From assembly GCF_032854445.1 (NCBI RefSeq), contig NC_088300.1, positions 59,682,984-59,746,983 on the forward strand: a DNA stretch of 64,000 bases, read 5' to 3'. The notes under the pieces are model-generated. The model did no database searches. It had not been told where the DNA came from and saw only the letters and a program-made list of their open reading frames with translations. Shown in pieces: positions 10,946 to 22,389 of the stretch (the stretch's first letter is position 1; the number at the start of each line of letters is the position of its first letter). The stretch is from Liolophura sinensis. Lineage: Eukaryota > Mollusca > Polyplacophora > Chitonida > Chitonidae. A program made the translations under genes and the position numbers.

Positions 10946-12906
10946 GAAGGTCGGATTAACCTCTCATATGTGCCGACGATCGTTAGCCGACAAAGGCAAT
11001 CACGCACAAACACTGGTTGGACGGGAATGTGGGGGTTAGTGTTGGCCTGAACAGCAAAGAGATGCAAAACAGGGTACTGGATAGTGGCGCTAGTGACAAG
11101 TATGAGGTGTATGGAAAAAATTAGAGAAAATGCTTAAGTACCAAAAATTACTCACTGCATACATAGGTGGTATTTCTGAGGTGTATTAGCAGCAAAATAA
11201 CATCAGTGCCATTGGATGGTTGGCCTCCTTCACTATCGCTACAGCTGCTTATTGTTGTCGGGTGTAGTGTCAAGGGCGAAATTCCCAATCAACATGCATG
11301 TCTTTTAAAGTCTAATCCCGTCTGGGGTTGTCCGGACACTCGATCAGATTGGCATGAAAGTGTATGAACAGGGGAGGTAACAAGGATCCCCGTACTGGAC
11401 TGAATTACACACTTATAACATACGAGACCGGCTGAAAATTCCCTGACTGAAGTACATAGGACGACATGTCATTGGCTGTCGAAAGAGTAGCTTTTGTATC
11501 GTCAAGCAAGCTGGATTACGAAGTTTATAGCAGATTATCAAATTTTCTGATAACCAGATGCTATGACAAGGAACAAGATAGCATTTTAGGCATTTTAAAA
11601 AATTATACATAATATCAAATGGAAAGGCCAATGACAAAATATTCATTCACCTTACTCTTTCTAAAACTGTGCAAAATTTGATTTATCCATGCGCATGTTA
11701 TCCACCAAGAGGTGAAATATTCAAAGCAACTGTGTGAAATATCAAACGAAGAAGTCATGTCATTGAACGACTTGATGCATTCTTTGCACTATTTAAATTC
11801 ATCGGACCATATTTTATGTACTACTGTCCTATACTGAGAACTGTTCTTCAAGCGGAAGTGCACCTACCCCACACGATAACGCTGCTAAACATCATTGGGA
11901 AGACTTTTCGTCGCCGCTGGCTTCAAAGATTTTTTTTTAATACTGTTTGGATAGAATTTTCTTCTTGATAATAACGACTTTTTAGCATGTTTTCCAAGGT
12001 TTATGAACGAGAGTTTATAGGACAGAAATCTGTACAACGGGATGTAGCTCCCAAAAGCAGGTATAACCAATTATCGACGTATACAGTTTCAGTTTTCCAG
12101 CAAATAATGTGAACCACGGTTTTCGGAATACATAAAATAAAAAAAGTTGATTGGCATCTAGATTAAAACGGGACATAACAAATGAACAGAGTGTTTGTAT
12201 ATTTCGCTAAAATTTAGTTTTAAGGTCAACGACCCCGCATCAAAGGGTATTGACTGCACATATATACACACGCGTGGGAGTTCTGTCTCATATCTGTTTC
12301 AGTAAAAGTTTCTAATCACAAGGAGTCAAGACGATAAATTTAAGTTCTTTACACCATTTTTTTTGATCATGAAAAGGCCACAGAGATAAGATAAGTCGCC
12401 ATGGGAGGGCCACCAGGTGGTTTACTGTCGTCACAGATACACTACCAGGTATTTATTTGCTGATTTGATATAGGCGGGTTATCACAGGACAGAGCACATT
12501 CTAAGCAGGTACTTTTGAACGACTGCCATTTCTCTTGTTTATTTCGCAAGTCTAACTTTTTTCTAAAATTATTCTAAAAGTGTTAGTTGATGGATAGTAA
12601 AACTTAAAAATGTAAGGCATGTCTTGGTTGAAATATTTGGATCTTGACTGAAATATTGGTATCTGGATAGAAATATTTTGAAATTTAATTAATTTCATTA
12701 AACAGTTTTTATTTAACGTATATGACACATAATGTGAATGACGTAAGATTCACCTCATACTTCCTAATTGTTCCTTCTTAAATGAGCGCCGCCAAACACA
12801 ATTTTCAGGGTCTTTTTAATGCGTTTATTGTTAGCTGGACATAATTCCTTGAAAATTTGTCATAGTGACGGTATCAATAAAATTGATTAATGTTTTATTT
12901 TGGCAG
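10946..12906. other. No gene seen; upstream region of the intact lysozyme gene
   Basis: Nearly 2 kb without a supported gene. The signal-peptide exon at 12907 begins after a good splice acceptor (TTTTATTTTGGCAG), so a non-coding first exon and promoter should lie in this stretch. A TATATA string near 12260 followed by a possible donor near 12300 is one weak candidate. Confidence 0.35.
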
Positions 12907-12910
12907 CACT

Positions 12911-15900
12911 ATGATTCTGAAACTTGTAGCTCTGTTTGCTTGCGTGGCCTACGCATCGGCTGGTAGGTTGAAGCTCCTCTGTACCTATTTATCATTAACG
13001 ACCTATGTATCATGCACAAATGGTCTTATCTGTGTTCACTATAACTCCAGCAATGATGTCTTAAACTACTGCAGGGTATAACCATGTAGCCTAAATCGTG
13101 AAAGTCTAGGTCAGGTTCACATTCCTGGTCCTTAAATATCAAAGTGCCCACAAAGACTCTCATCTCGCTTCAGATTAAACAGTTTTTCCATTTTCTCATT
13201 TTTTGTATAAACTGTTTTTTAAGGTTCCTTGTTTAAATATATCACACTTCATTCTTTTCCACAGCCATCAGCTCTTCTTGTCTTGCCTGCATCTGCGAGG
13301 TGAGTACAAAAAGAACTTGATAAGTTTTGCATTACGACAGACAACGATCCGTGATCTCCTGGTTAACGGTATTCTTGCCTTTCAGTCGCACGCATGGGCC
13401 ACAGGTGGTGAGAGTTCGACGTAATTTGTGCATTCCTGGCTCTCACTGCTTATGGGGGATTTGGAGACAATAATTAATCTGACGTTATATGAAGACCACT
13501 TGTTTTCCAACAATACATTTGCATTGATTGCGTGTGATATGTAATACTTACGCATGCTTTGAACATAGAACTTCACAAAATCTGTCTTGAACATGGATAT
13601 TTAATATAGTAGTGCATAGGATTAAAACTCGCCCGCAAGATCTGCGTTAAAATTAAATAACCTCGTTCATGAAAACAAATATAGCTCTGATATAATGAAC
13701 AACATATTTAAAAACCTTGTTTGTAATGATAATGATTTATCACCATGCTTTTTACAACAGTTTTTGTCGTTTGAAAATCATCAGAAATAAGAAAGAGAAT
13801 TAATCTGTAATGGATTGATCAAAATGTAGTAAATAAATTAAAAAAATCCTTGGGGACATTTTTACATTGAAAATTTTTTTTATTAGACTTTGTATCATAT
13901 GGCACAATCCGTGAATGATTAACTTTATACTGTGGTGGATTCCAGGAAATCATTTATAAAATAACATTTTCATGAAGCCAAACGCGCCAACGCGACCTGT
14001 ATAGAGGAATTTGAATTCCACCCGTTCTATAAGGCGTCATATCCTAAAGCCAAGAACCTGTGTTATTCCACAGTGAAGGCCTGTCCACTTTTCTGATTTA
14101 AATGTATAGGGTTGTTTATGTGAAATTTAAGCACATTTAACTGAAAATCGGATTGGACAAATAGTTGGAGTTTTTCTTTTTGGTCTGTCTGCGTATACAT
14201 TTTGTTTTCTTCAGTTATACCCACGCGTAGACAAAACAGGTTTGTGATTGTTCACTTATATCAGTGAAAAACTGATGTGAAACAGTTATTGTTCGCATGA
14301 GGTTTAATCTTGTTTAACAGAAAACTATAATGAACCACAGAATATTTAGATCTTTGTCACGGTTTTCTCTCGCAGTAATGCTTGCCGTCGTATAAGTGAA
14401 ATATTCCTGAAACAACTGTCAAATAAAAGAATAACTTTAAATGTTTAGTTTTATAGGGCCACAGATGACATTAAATTTAAATTATTTATTTTATGTCGTC
14501 CTTGATATTTTTTGAAGTACTCATGCTTAGAAAATGGCACCTGCCAATCAGGCCTTGGGCGACTCTGACCTTGACATGTCATCTGCAAACATCTGTGCTC
14601 TGATAAGCTGACGCGTTTAGTTCACAGGAACCGATCCCTTTTGCACGGCCGGAATCTCGTCATGCATACACTTTCTCAAAGTTGATACTAAAACAGAAAT
14701 GCCTGTGGGAAAAACACAACAGAACCTTTATCAGCAGTAGGTCATGACTAAGGATGTTTCCACACTCCTCACAGTGACAGTTTATGAGAGCTCATAGGCG
14801 TACAGCAGTCCCTGTACATGCTATTACAAATCTAACTACTCTCCAAAGCTCCATGTGACAGCAAAAGCCAACAACAGGTAATTCTGTCTTTCGAAAAAAA
14901 AAAGAAAAAAGGAACAAACACACATACACACGCGCGCGCGCGCACGCATAAAAAAAAAAGACAAGGAGAAAAAAATATATATCATATATCACATGGCACC
15001 TGATTATCTTGTTTTATCGGTCACGGTTTGTAGCTGGGGAAGGGGGAAACATTAGAAAATGAAGAGGAAGGATTTAAATAGAGGGCTAAAGTTCAACGTG
15101 TAAGGTATTTCCCAGTTTGCTAGGGTATTTCCTAACAATTTGCAATAATTTCTTAAAGACAAACACGTTTCTTCATGTCAATTAGAGCTGTACATATATG
15201 CCAAAATCAACTCGAAATTTGGAAAACTCTTCAAATCGTCAATTTTAGGAAAAAAGTTTTCAAGAATAAATTGAAACATTTATGTATTTTGCAATCAAGT
15301 CATCAACACAATTTTGACAGATGTCTACGTAAGGTAGACAACATGGCCGTCAGTGTTAACACGGTTTATTGTCTGTCGTTTGAATAAACTTACCAAAGAC
15401 GAAACTCGAAGAAGAGCTATTTGACTACAAACATTGTTTGAAATTCGATCACATTCAAAGTGATTTATTTCATTTACTTCACACTCATATAGAAATAATA
15501 TGTTGTAACATATGCATTTTCGTCTTTATATTGTGGCTTAGAAGCTGGAAGCAAGCCAGTAGCAACACAATAGGCTAGTGGTTCTAATGTCTGTGTAAGA
15601 AATAGGCTGTTATGTAACCACAAATATATCAAGATGTCATTCACGTGCATTCTTTTTATGTAAATTATGATTTATTTGTGAGAAAAGTTACTTCAGTGAG
15701 ACAATATACACATTGTTGCCCGCTTTGGTGTGTCGAACAGGTGGAGTCCAACTGTAGGGCGTTGTCGTGTCGTATGGATGTGGGATCTTTGTCCTGTGGA
15801 TATTACCAGATCAAATCAGCGTACTACAGCGACTGCCACTCCCCTGGTTCCGGTAAGTACCCTCCCCCACGGCATTCCAAACACCATGGTACCCGGTGGG

Positions 15901-16639
15901 TTCACTGACTGTAGTCATCTGGATCACATTATCAGTCAAGGTGTTCTTACCTCCCTAAGCATTTCAGAAAACTCACTAAATAAAATTAATATCTGCTTTA
16001 TTTGTAATGTTTTTTTTTGATTTCTCAGAAGAACCAGAGTCTTAAACAGCTTCAAGAATTAGCTTTAATACCTTAGGTAAACATTTAAGAATGAGAGATT
16101 AGAGTTTAGTACTAATGCGTCAGTAGAGACCTACACTCCTTGTAATAAGGTCTCAACTTCTAACTTGCAACTTCAGATTAGAGTTAGTGTCCTTGTTCTA
16201 GTTTGAAGTTACAAGTTGAACTTCTAACTTTTAACTACAGGTCTCTAATATTGGAGCCATATCGTGGCGATGGAGCAGTATTAAATGTTCTGTTAACATA
16301 TACGATAAAATAAATAAATCAAAATGCTGTAAGGCCATGTCATTTGAAGTTTTGTGACGGTGATCTCTATACATATTAAACTAAGCGTTGAGGGTTGGTA
16401 CAGTTATGATTTCCTGGTTATTTCTAGGCTGGCAGTCATGTTCCTCTAGCAAGTCTTGCGCTGACCAGTGTGTGAGGAACTACATGGCCCGATATGGGAC
16501 GTACTGTACTGGAGGCCGGACTCCCACATGCGAGGACTACGCCAGAGTTCACAATGGCGGACCATACGGCTGTAGACACTCTAACACTCTTGGCTACTGG
16601 CAGAAGGTGCAGGCTTGCCTGAGCAGAGGCAAGAAGTAA
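12911..16639 (+). CDS. Invertebrate-type (i-type) lysozyme, complete four-exon gene
   Basis: Exons are 12907-12962 (ATG 12911), 13265-13299, 15741-15852 and 16428-16639 (TAA). All junctions are GT-AG, with phases 1, 0 and 1. The 136-residue product starts with a signal peptide of about 17 residues (MILKLVALFACVAYASA). The mature enzyme has 14 cysteines, as expected for a disulfide-packed secreted protein. Glu31 (CEVESNC) and Asp42 (CRMDVGSLSCGYYQIK) fall where the catalytic Glu and Asp of clam i-type lysozyme lie. The C-terminal half keeps PTCEDYARVHNGGPYGC. The family hydrolyses peptidoglycan beta-1,4 bonds, and many members also have isopeptidase activity, in defence or digestion. The small basic tail (SRGKK) is unremarkable. 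The decayed paralogue 4 kb upstream shows tandem duplication. Start choice rests on the signal peptide and splice frame. Confidence 0.95.
13300..15740. other. Second intron of the lysozyme gene, with a SINE remnant and simple repeats
   Basis: A worn plus-strand SINE tail lies at about 14375-14436 (CCGTCGTATAAGTGAAATATT then AAATAAA). A mixed AC/GC microsatellite with flanking A-runs lies at about 14893-14970. No exon-like segment beyond those used was recognised. Confidence 0.55.
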
Positions 16640-16704
16640 GCTGGTTTGTTGTTATACCACATCGGTGTATGTCATGGTCTTCGCGTGTAACTATGTTCAA
16701 AGAA

Positions 16705-16710
16705 AATAAA
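16705..16710 (+). terminator. Poly(A) signal of the lysozyme gene
   Basis: AATAAA lies 66 bp after the stop codon, the expected place for a 3' processing signal. Confidence 0.6.
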
Positions 16711-17237
16711 GCAAGTGAGGTTAACGTCACTCTTGTGGCATCTAGTCTTTTTGACAATATATCATAAATTGTTGATGTTCCTTTATTCTTACCAGCCCTT
16801 TACATCGCTCAATAATGCAACACATAATAACTGGGTGACCGACTGAAAAGAGAAAAAAAAAGCATAAGTTCTCTCGGATAACATTTACTAGTTACACCCG
16901 CCAAGGGGTATCCAGGTGTTTATTTACCTGCCTCTTTATGAGCAAGTTTTCTGAAAAAGGTATGGCTTTGGGCTGTAAGGATCAATCCATTCAATTTTGT
17001 GTTGGTGCGGATTCCGGGTCCAAGAATATTGTTTTAAGTTTCTGACAAGAAAGACAGAAATGCAGAGTACTTTAGTGGGAAAGTAGTAGACTGGTTGTCG
17101 CAAGTTGTGCACTCAGCATCTCAACAGTTCACTGCAGTAACTCAGCAGAGGGAAGCTGGTGAAATAGCAGAGGACAAGTCGAAGCCTGCTCAAGGCACGC
17201 TAATGACACGCTAGTGTCGTCCTACTGATAATTTCTA
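16711..17237. other. No gene seen
   Basis: Downstream flank of the lysozyme gene. No supported feature before the next SINE. Confidence 0.4.
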
Positions 17238-17403
17238 GCCATGGTTCATGCCAGCTTCCTCTGGGGCCGTACAGGAGAAGGTCTTCCAGTAACCTGCGGA
17301 TGATCGTGGGTTTTCCTCGGGAAGTGCCGGGTTTCCTCCCACCGTAATGCTGGCCGCCGTCGTGTAAGTTAAATATTCTTGAGTACCGCGTAAAAAACAA
17401 TCT
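17238..17403 (+). mobile_element. SINE copy lacking the promoter head
   Basis: Plus strand: GCCAGCTTCCTC, GGGCCGTAC, CCTGCGGATG, GTGCCGGGTTTCCTCCCACC, then the CCGTCGTGTAAGTTAAATATT and TTGAGTACCGCGTAAAAAAC tail. The AAATAAATA end is lost. Confidence 0.88.
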
Positions 17404-18390
17404 GTTCTGTAGGCACCTGTACCACACTATTTGTCGTGAAAGACATTAGTGTTGATCAGACGGGAATATTAAGCTTACTTATTCCACCACAAGTCAAAAT
17501 ACACATCATGGATGACTAGCCAATCTATTCCGTGAGATAATTAGCCCAGTAATCTTATAATCACCAATCGAATATTAATATATTCGACTATATTATAAAT
17601 GTTGTTGCTGAAACAGTATACAAACAAGCACACGCATGCACACGTCCTCACTGCACCCTATATATATATAGTGTTATTTAGGGCGTTTCACAAAGTTTGG
17701 ACCTTTATTGGTTCCACAGTTTTTCATTTACTTACCGTGTGCTAAGTGTGGCACTCTCCGTATAAAGTAAATGTGGCACTTAAGCCCCATGGTAAGAGTG
17801 GCAAAGTCATGAATATCATGACATCAGAGGCCTTTTTATCGTTTGAAAAGACATAAACATTACGAAACTTAACATAGGCCACACAAAACAAGCCTCTCGA
17901 TGACTAATAGTTATAGCTGAAAAGTAAAAGAAATGTGCCGTTTTATTCGAAAGCATATTATTGAGACGAGCCTACACCCAGAAATAATTTTCAGCTGTGT
18001 TATTTGCCATTTCTTTGTTGTTTTGTAATTTAATGTAATAAACCTGAAGTATTTAACTAATTTGAAACGTTCAGCATATTGTACTTACATCGATCTCGTT
18101 TTGTCTTCTACTTATTCGCATTTTGAAGCAGTAGAATTTTACGAAGGCGGCCATTTTGAATTGCACCAACAGGCCATGCTCTGGTTAACAAATGTTTCAA
18201 TGATTTCGAGACCCGCTACAGAGAATTCTTTGCAAGTATTATATTACCATTTTCCTCTGTAGGTTATATATTAATAAACTGTGTGTTGACATTTCTGTAA
18301 ATGATAGAAGCTTTTGTAAACAGCCAACCTCGTTTGCACTAGAGAGTATCTGGCTAGCATACGTAAGAGGGAACGTTTTGGCGCGTGAAT
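17404..18390. other. No gene seen
   Basis: AT-rich DNA, with a short AT tract near 17660 and no coding frame I can support. Confidence 0.4.
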
Positions 18391-18395
18391 TCGGG

Positions 18396-18438
18396 TATAA
18401 AAGGAGCATGAGTACTATTTCTCAGTAATAAAACTGAG
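18396..18438 (+). promoter_or_regulatory. TATA box, initiator and poly(A)-signal hairpin, LTR-like
   Basis: TATAAAAGG at 18396 is followed 26 bases on by TCAGT, an initiator-like start at 18422. That start is part of CTCAGTAATAAAACTGAG, a perfect 6-bp stem whose loop is AATAAA. A TATA box, a short R-like segment and a poly(A) hairpin together are typical of the U3/R part of an LTR. No gag-pol or partner LTR is present, so a solo LTR is the best guess. The boundaries (possibly about 18.28-18.55 kb) and a target duplication were not found. Confidence 0.35.
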
Positions 18439-18550
18439 ACGTTAAAATTTTATTCTAACTCGAAATATTTGTCTTTCGGCGTCCTGACCGATCAACTGTT
18501 TCTATTCTATCTCTTGAAACATATATTTTGACTAGAGGTTGACCGTAACA

Positions 18551-19108
18551 TTATTTATACCTATAGACTGCTTTAAAAAGTAGCTTTTCAATTTCTTGGA
18601 AGATCATTCACGCAGTTGTGTACATGCGCACTCGCTGAGCTGGCTTGCACCGGTAATCGGTAGCAGTATAAGTCGGAGTTAGCGAAAGCAAGTTCTTGTC
18701 GAGTGCATATCATTAGTTTTACAAACACAATGGCAATAACGGCGAGCAGCCGTAAAGACAGTGAAAGGAAATAACCACACGTTAAAACATTCACACGCAG
18801 AAAGTTATCACTAGACCAAAATGGCTTAAGACTTGTTTGAAAAGATGCGCGGTCAAAACTGCGAGTAACAACAGCAGTGCTTTACTTACCGAAACTGTGT
18901 GTGATTGTAAACTTTGTAGATTTCTTGACACTGTTACGACCCAAACTGTCTGTATTATTAAGAGATGGCTTGTTCGAAACACATAGCCGCACAACAAAGT
19001 AACCAAAACCAGCAGATTTTATTTTACAACAATTTATTAGGTTTAACAAGAAAAGATAACAAGACAAATACTAAAGTACTTAAGTTTAACAAGAAAGGAT
19101 AGCAGTAT
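18551..19108. other. No gene supported; contains a 2-copy tandem repeat edge
   Basis: About 19036-19133 holds two imperfect copies of a unit of about 45 bp (GTTTAACAAGAAA...ACTAAAGTACTTA). Two minus-strand GTAAGT donors occur near 18886 and 19131, but no matching acceptors or domains support exons. Confidence 0.35.
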
Positions 19109-19525
19109 CTATACAAATACTAAAGTACTTACATGTACAACGGTGCCAAGTCCAAACGGACACATATATTCCACAATGCTTAAAAATTGCACAGAGGCAA
19201 TATTCATAAGAGGGAAAATCCACAGTATAACTGAGTGTATGACGAAATATACACAAAATTCCACAGACAGGGTCCGTGTACTAATAAGCACTGTGTGCAC
19301 AAGAGCACAAATTAAATATACAAGTTCAGACTGAACAAGTGCTCGGTGGAGATAGGATATAACAAAGCCAGAGGCTATAAAGACACCAAAATTCAGCACA
19401 AAAGGCCTACTAAAGTAGCACACAGCGAAAGCATCCAAAAATAACACCATATAAATAACACCATATCTGCTGTATGGACACTCAAGCATGTACATGTATG
19501 TATAGGGGGCCAAGATAAAAATCAC
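19109..19525 (-). CDS. Unrecognised hydrophobic open frame (possible exon, uncertain)
   Basis: 138 codons on the minus strand with at least three long hydrophobic stretches (for example VLNFGVFIASGFVIS and YFVIHSVILWIF). The frame runs through a consensus donor at its 3' end (ACAT|GTAAGT, near 19131). I do not recognise the sequence. It lacks motifs of the receptors further right. It may be an exon of an unidentified membrane protein, or a chance frame in AT-rich DNA, which I consider at least as likely. Confidence 0.2.
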   Translation of the reverse strand: MIFILAPYTYMYMLECPYSRYGVIYMVLFLDAFAVCYFSRPFVLNFGVFIASGFVISYLHRALVQSELVYLICALVHTVLISTRTLSVEFCVYFVIHSVILWIFPLMNIASVQFLSIVEYMCPFGLGTVVHVSTLVFV

Positions 19526-21286
19526 ATTTTCTGTAATGTAGTATCTCTACAATTCAATTAGCTTTAAAGGATTCATTACTAGTTATCTCCCAAAAAATCT
19601 CGCATACAGGTTCTAAGTTAAAATGTATGTTTATAGGTGATGGAACTTCCAACATCTGAGTTACCCCGATATATCTAAAGAAACATGAATACCAATACAA
19701 ATGTAATGCATTTTTTATGAAAGAAGAACCCTTCAAACAGTATTTTTACATTTTCTATTTTAAAAGATTTTTTCGGTTGAAAATGGTTTTAAACACTGTC
19801 AATGAATAACACACTAGCTACTAACACAAAAAGTTGTTTTTCATGTGTCTGTTTTTTTGGGTTTTTTTGTGAACTCAGATCTGTGGTTTTGAAAACAGTA
19901 CATCACTGATTCACTATGACCATCTTGAACTTTTGAATTTTCCTTCTAAAATCCGCAAATTTCAGATAAAGTAGTGTTTTCAGTCCTCGAATCAGTGGGG
20001 AAAACACTAACTATGTTCAAGTTTTAAGCGAAAGCTCGTCGCCTAATGAGGAATACAGCGTGTAAAGGGATTGCCGAAGTTGGGACTGACTGGAAAAGTC
20101 AAGGCCTGCTACTTTGCATAAAACTAGCCCCAGATATTAAACGTGGTTACGTTAAGACTTTATGACGTTAGCCAATTACCATTGCTTTGTGGGATTGAAG
20201 GCATAATCTACGTCAGAATATTACTTCGCTACTTTGAAAGTTTTGTTTTGATTGGCTGCTTGCCTTGCCTGTCATAAAAATGACGGTCTTTTGGTCTATC
20301 TTTGTGTCAGCGACTTTTGATGAATTTTGTGCACTAGTTGATCTTTAGTGCACGTTGATCTTTAGTGGTGCAACCGAACAGGATCGGACCCAGTTTGAAG
20401 TTGTACACGATCCTTTACAATTCACGGGCAGGAAAGACATGCATAATATTGCGGTAGTGAGTGAATGTGTACATTTAATTGTTATATAGGTTTACACATG
20501 AAGGTACATATAAACATTGATATACTCTAGTGATGATATACTAGCAGAGATCCCAAAGGCAGTAAAACAAATAACCAAATAGCAGATATTTTAAAGGTGA
20601 GTTGGAATTATATAGCTTTTACTAGGTTTCTTCTCGTGAGGTTTTTACAGTTGCAATGTTCGCAGGAAGAAATGTGCCTTGTACGTCATAGTTTATAGTT
20701 AATTAATCAATAAAGTAGTTATATAATAGTTCGTTGGATATTAGACCTAATTATTTGACGACTGTGGTTTTCAGCTTAACACATCTGTATTCGTTAAGTA
20801 AACTTGTCTTCTATCGTGGCAAACAATGTGAACCTTGGAATCATAAATTGTATTTGTTTTACCAATACTAAAGCACCAGGAAAACATGTCCACCAGCAAC
20901 ACGCGAAAAGCACTAAATCGTTAACAGAAAAGACAAAAATAACATAACCATTAGTTAGCTATATAAGAAGAGGGATGTAAACAGACCTAAACGAGCAGAG
21001 GCAGTTTTTGTGACAAGCCATAGGATATGTCATGTTAAAGACACTGGAAACACTGTCGCGTCACTCGTATCGTATAATCACATGCGACAAATGGCACAAA
21101 GCCAAAATTTTGCTTACTTTGAACTGCCATATCTCGGTTAAGCAACTAAGGAACCAGTCTTAAATTTCAAAGTTTAAATACACAACACAATATTAATTTG
21201 ATAATAGCACTTAAAACAAACCATAACAGTTTTAAAAAATATTGTATGTTTAGGAAATAACATTAATTTGTCCATATTTAGCGAAA
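19526..21286. other. No gene seen
   Basis: Intergenic stretch before the receptor cluster. A repeated GATCTTTAGTG near 20340-20370 precedes a GGTGCAACCGAACAGGATCGG string that could be a primer-binding-site-like relic of an LTR element, but there is no protein evidence. Confidence 0.35.
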
Positions 21287-22276
21287 TTACACGCTATTCT
21301 GCACCGACCCTCCCACCGACGTAGTAGAGGCACTGCCCTCTTCTGTATTCTTGTGGGCCCAGTCGCTGTAACCGTCGTTGTTGGCTTCAGTACACACACA
21401 AAGGGTTCCTTTGGCTTTGTTAGAGAAGAAGAAGTACATGAGTGGATTAACGGCGCTGTTAAGATAACCCAGCGAAGTTAATGCGTAGGCAATTATGACC
21501 ATTTTAAGTGTGGTTAGGTTTTTGTTGAGGAGAACAAAATTCCAAAGTATTCCTGATGGTAAGGTAGTGATGCTAAATACCATCAAAATCCCAATTATAA
21601 CTTTGATGGACAACTGGCGACGATGTGTTCTAGTCACGGATGGGGACATGGTGGCCTTCACACGAACAGCCTTGATCACGTGAAACACCAGCATGCACAC
21701 AATAGGCAGGATTGTCATGACAACCAACAGGGTCATGGTAAATGGACGGGCGTCCAAGTTAACAAGGCAAATGTCCACCGTATTGTTTTCACTGATGTTG
21801 AACGTTGTTAAGCCTGTGAATATAACAGATGTCGTCGGGACGCCAAGTGACAATATCCAGATCACCATACACTGAATTATGATACATTTTGTAGTGACAT
21901 GCTTGGCGGCGAACAGAGGCTTTGTCAACAGGATAAACCTGAGAATGGCGAATGCCACAAGATGGTAAGTACTTGAAGTTATCGAGGCAAAAGAAGTGTA
22001 CAAAAACACTTGACAAAGTGACTTATACAAACCGCCTGTATATATAAAGTATGTATACAACGGCATACATAACAGAACAAATACATCGGATCCAGCAAGA
22101 CTCAGTAGCATTAGGTAGGTTGGAGATTCTCGTAACGCTCTCTGCCTCAAAATGGACGTCATCAAGAGCGCGTTCGCAACCAACCCGAATATGACAAAGC
22201 CAATGATTACTGTCGTTAGAAGTGGAATTAGCGTCCGCAACAGGTCAGAACTCTGTACAAACCGTTCATAACCCAT
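21287..22276 (-). CDS. Rhodopsin-like 7TM receptor A (LRF type)
   Basis: 329 residues, single exon. The start is set at 22276 because the product then begins MGYERFV, matching MGYDRFV of the neighbour at 24.9 kb. A longer ATG frame begins at 22336. Landmarks in order: GLVANALL in TM1, LSLAGSD in TM2, Cys before TM3 (LCQVFLY), AILRF in place of E/DRY at the end of TM3 followed by TKPLFAAKH, TM4 Trp, loop 2 with two N-glycosylation sequons and a Cys (VDICLVN), TM6 ITTLPS without the CWxP tryptophan, and TM7 NSAVNPLMYFFFS. The tail has CVC (possible palmitoylation) and is Ser-rich. A G-protein-coupled receptor in the plasma membrane is inferred from fold. Ligand is unknown. Closest relative here is the next gene. 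Confidence 0.9.
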   Translation of the reverse strand: MGYERFVQSSDLLRTLIPLLTTVIIGFVIFGLVANALLMTSILRQRALRESPTYLMLLSLAGSDVFVLLCMPLYTYFIYTGGLYKSLCQVFLYTSFASITSSTYHLVAFAILRFILLTKPLFAAKHVTTKCIIIQCMVIWILSLGVPTTSVIFTGLTTFNISENNTVDICLVNLDARPFTMTLLVVMTILPIVCMLVFHVIKAVRVKATMSPSVTRTHRRQLSIKVIIGILMVFSITTLPSGILWNFVLLNKNLTTLKMVIIAYALTSLGYLNSAVNPLMYFFFSNKAKGTLCVCTEANNDGYSDWAHKNTEEGSASTTSVGGSVQNSV

Positions 22277-22374
22277 TGTCGTGATTCTTTGAGGAACGAG
22301 TGTAGACGGTGAGGTGAAACAAGATATGACTGCCAATGGTTAGCCACAAACAGATGCACCCAGCTCACTGTTTC

Positions 22375-22389
22375 GTTATATATTTATGC
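22375..22389 (-). promoter_or_regulatory. TATA-like element upstream of receptor A
   Basis: GCATAAATATATAAC on the minus strand, about 100 bp before the chosen ATG. Receptor B has a TATATATATA at a similar distance, and both share a CCAYTGGCAGYCA-like block between TATA and ATG. Confidence 0.35.

Noticed and set aside
20340-20400. LTR primer-binding site and LTR retrotransposon
   Set aside because: Only a short string resembles a primer-binding site; no LTR pair, gag or pol was found.
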